Assembly: GCF_000801105.2 (NCBI RefSeq)
Contig: NC_079516.1
Location: 434,001 to 498,000, forward strand
From: Raphanus sativus
Taxonomy: Eukaryota; Streptophyta; Magnoliopsida; Brassicales; Brassicaceae
DNA length: 64,000 bases
Direction of reading: 5' to 3'
The translations under genes were made by a program, and so were the position numbers. The notes beneath the pieces were generated by a model. That model was given only the letters and a program-made list of their open reading frames with translations, had not been told where the DNA came from and did not search any database. Below are positions 62,005 through 64,000 of the stretch, piece by piece (position 1 is the first letter of the stretch; each line of letters opens with the position of its first letter).

Positions 62005-62313
62005 GTGTGTATGTTCGTAAGAAAGACGCGCTGCGTCAGCGTCCGCGACAGGAAATAGACATCAAATTAAATAAAACAACGGTGGTAGATTAATTAAGTG
62101 GACGCTGCGGTTACTTCCGTACAGATTTCCGGTGTTATATGTGACGCTATAAAATGTAGCGGCAGTTGGAATTGGTCGCTGTGTTTATTTGATAGACAAA
62201 AGTACCTCCGCCGGTGTCACTCTCCAGACGCGCGAACAAAAAAGCAGTTATAAAATGGATAGATAGCCGCTGCGTCAGCGTCTTTCAAAAGAACAGCCGT
62301 TGTATTATCTTCT
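62005..62313. mobile_element. Insertion specific to copy 2, probable MITE
   Basis: Absent from copy 1. The flanks are a direct repeat of about 18-20 bp (TTTTTTCTC, one variable base, GGTAATT) at 61985-62004 and 62314-62334. Imperfect inverted ends share GAAAGACGC, and GCTGCGTCAGCGTC occurs near both ends. The interior is unusually rich in CGCTG/GACGC motifs compared with surrounding DNA. Superfamily not assigned, because the long flanking repeat does not fit the usual DNA transposon duplications. Confidence 0.55.
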
Positions 62314-63779
62314 AATTTTTTTTCTCAGGTAATTTTATAGTGTATAGTTTGAACCTGATTTGGAGGCAATTACCACATTGGGCCAAGTTAGTCAACAGAT
62401 TGGTTTAAGGCCTACATACTTGTTCATGTCTATATTTTTATGCTATGGGCCAATTCTATATCTCAATAAACAGATACTGGACTAGCATTATTTTAACCTA
62501 AAACTTCTTCGGTTTACTCTTTTATATCATCGGTTAGTGACTTTTTTTGTACCAAACGTTTATCAAAACGCAATTCTCTATTGTTATAATGTTTTTGATT
62601 GATGTGAGACAATACATTCTCTTCTTCATTCATCCAATTATCCAATCAACATTTGGTTATTATTTATATCCAAAAAATTTACAGTAGTTTCTACAAAGAA
62701 ACAAAATCACATAAACCGGACAGACGACCTTTTTTTTACAATTACTATCAGCCATTTGACAAAAACAAAAAACACAACCGGATTTAAAAAAAAAACAATG
62801 CTAGGGTTTGAGTTCAGGCAAAAAGCTTGGTTTTTCGTTTAGAGGAATGGCAATGTCAGAAAAATTGCCAAATAGAGTTTTTGAGCTCATAATGAAACCA
62901 TTCACACATCTAATTGAATCATCATTCACAAACCATTTCTCCAATTTCCAACAGAAACTAAATGTGAAAAAACAAAATAAAGACGACGGCGATGTCAGAT
63001 TAATAATTGCCAAATTAAGTTTTTAAGCTCAACATGGAGAAACTCCATTCACACATCTAATTGAATCATCATCCTCGCCGTATTGATAATCAAAAAGGAA
63101 AAAAAACACCAAACGAATCCAAAAAAAAATTACGACCAAACGATTACGAAAACCCTAAATTTCAGAGATGACGGCTAGGCCTTTAGTGAGCTAATAGAAT
63201 AGTTCCGCGTGGTTATATATATATGTAGGGAGAGAGTCTTACTGAAATTATCCTTCTACCCTTATCTGGCTCAGTTCTAGCCCATGGGCCGTTTTTGGAT
63301 CAAGTAAAAAAGTGTTATCGTACGCAAAAGTAAACAGGCCTTTTTGACTTTGGTGCAACTGAACCGGTTTGTCCGAGACATGATTACCTTCGATATTCAT
63401 AGCCATTTCTGGGACTGAAAGGTTCTGAATAACGGATCGACTCGCCGGTGCATGTCAAGTGATGAAAGTGGTCGGCCCTAAGATTTCAGGGACATCTCGC
63501 AATGTCTATGTAAAAAAAAAATATTAGTTTGGGGGTCTAAAATTTTTTTTAGGATTTATGTCTATGTAATTTTCTTCAAAAATTCCGGGAACCTGTTATA
63601 AATGTTTTATTACGTATGGTTCATGACTGGCCCGAAGGTGATAGAGAAAAGATAAGGTGGGTGTTGTGATCATTTCTTTAGTTTCGTAGGAACTTCGGTA
63701 TTTTCTCTGATTCTCTACTTTGCACTCTTGAATTTTAGGTGGTTTGCCTTGGTACTATTTAATTATTAACACTAATTCA

Positions 63780-63971
63780 CAATGTGCATTGTACAACTTA
63801 GGTGTTGTGTACTCCGAAATGATGCAATATGACAATGCCTTGTGTTGTGCTGCCACGAGAAAGCTGCACTTTAGAGGCCCATGTATACCGAAGCATATTG
63901 TAACATGGGTGTCCTATATATATAAGAACCATGGTGACTTGGAGATGGCAATCACTTGTTATGAGAGCTAA
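63780..63971 (+). pseudogene. SPY: SPINDLY TPR-exon relic, copy 2
   Basis: Starts CALYNLGVVYSEMMQYDNAL. It then loses the TPR frame at the insertion within TGTGTTGTGCTGCC and recovers YKNHGDLEMAITCYES before a stop. The CTTTAGAGGCCC lesion and the terminal GAGAGCTAA are shared with copy 1, while the CAATAG stop of copy 1 is CAATAT here. Confidence 0.8.
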
Positions 63972-64000
63972 CATAGATGTTACTTCATTGCTTGATTATG

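Larger units (their letters stand above)
58802..64000 (-). repeat. Inverted segmental duplication, copy 2
   Basis: This is the reverse-complement match to 20310-24877, covering CYCB1;3, its promoter, the upstream noncoding DNA and the SPY TPR relic. Homology starts with the first base after the gap and continues to the window end. Roughly 2% difference by eye in one 150-bp coding stretch, with more indels outside genes. Copy 2 has an extra 309-bp insertion (62005-62313) and an internal tandem duplication (about 61340-61970). Confidence 0.9.

Overview
The window is plant nuclear DNA, almost certainly Brassica or a close Brassiceae relative such as Raphanus. Genes are intron-rich, intergenic DNA is AT-rich, and gene content and order follow the Arabidopsis chromosome 3 interval At3g11630 to At3g11410. 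I recognised the genes from memory of the families; no database search was run.

Layout. (1) 1-2.1 kb: a chloroplast 2-Cys peroxiredoxin gene, cut by the window edge and carrying an in-frame TAG, beside a divergent small membrane-protein gene. (2) 2.1-10.4 kb: gene-poor, with a non-autonomous Mutator-like element that has a clear 9-bp target duplication. (3) 10.4-18.3 kb: a B3 repressor gene (NGAL2/SOD7 type), a Helitron-like element, TBL8 and CASP2. (4) 19-24.9 kb: relics of SPINDLY and an intact CYCB1;3. (5) 25-27.5 kb: RPS14, a tRNA-Pro(CGG) gene and SmG. (6) 31-40 kb: ROPGAP4, an orphan last-exon piece of a ZRF1-type gene, MYB65 with its miR159 site and an altered C-terminus, and GPAT5. 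(7) 42.05-46.39 kb: a 5'-truncated LINE with poly-A tail and 15-bp target duplication. (8) 46.7-48.9 kb: a DUF604/GT31 glycosyltransferase. (9) 49-57.8 kb: a transposon-rich stretch with three PIF/Harbinger-type elements. The largest contains gene fragments that can be read as an in-frame spliced chimeric gene. (10) 57.9-58.65 kb: the 5' part of PP2CA, riddled with single-base frameshifts and ended by a run of exactly 100 N. (11) 58.8-64.0 kb: an inverted, slightly diverged second copy of the CYCB1;3/SPY-relic segment.

The genes are independent eukaryotic transcription units rather than an operon. Roles include redox defence, organ growth repression, wall O-acetylation, Casparian strip formation, mitotic cyclin, translation, splicing, ROP signalling, gibberellin/miR159-linked MYB control, suberin synthesis and ABA signalling.

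The most notable items are the Pack-type Harbinger element with its candidate chimeric gene, the inverted CYCB1;3 duplication across a sizing gap (real duplication or scaffold misjoin), and the gene-disrupting lesions in the peroxiredoxin, MYB65 and PP2CA copies.
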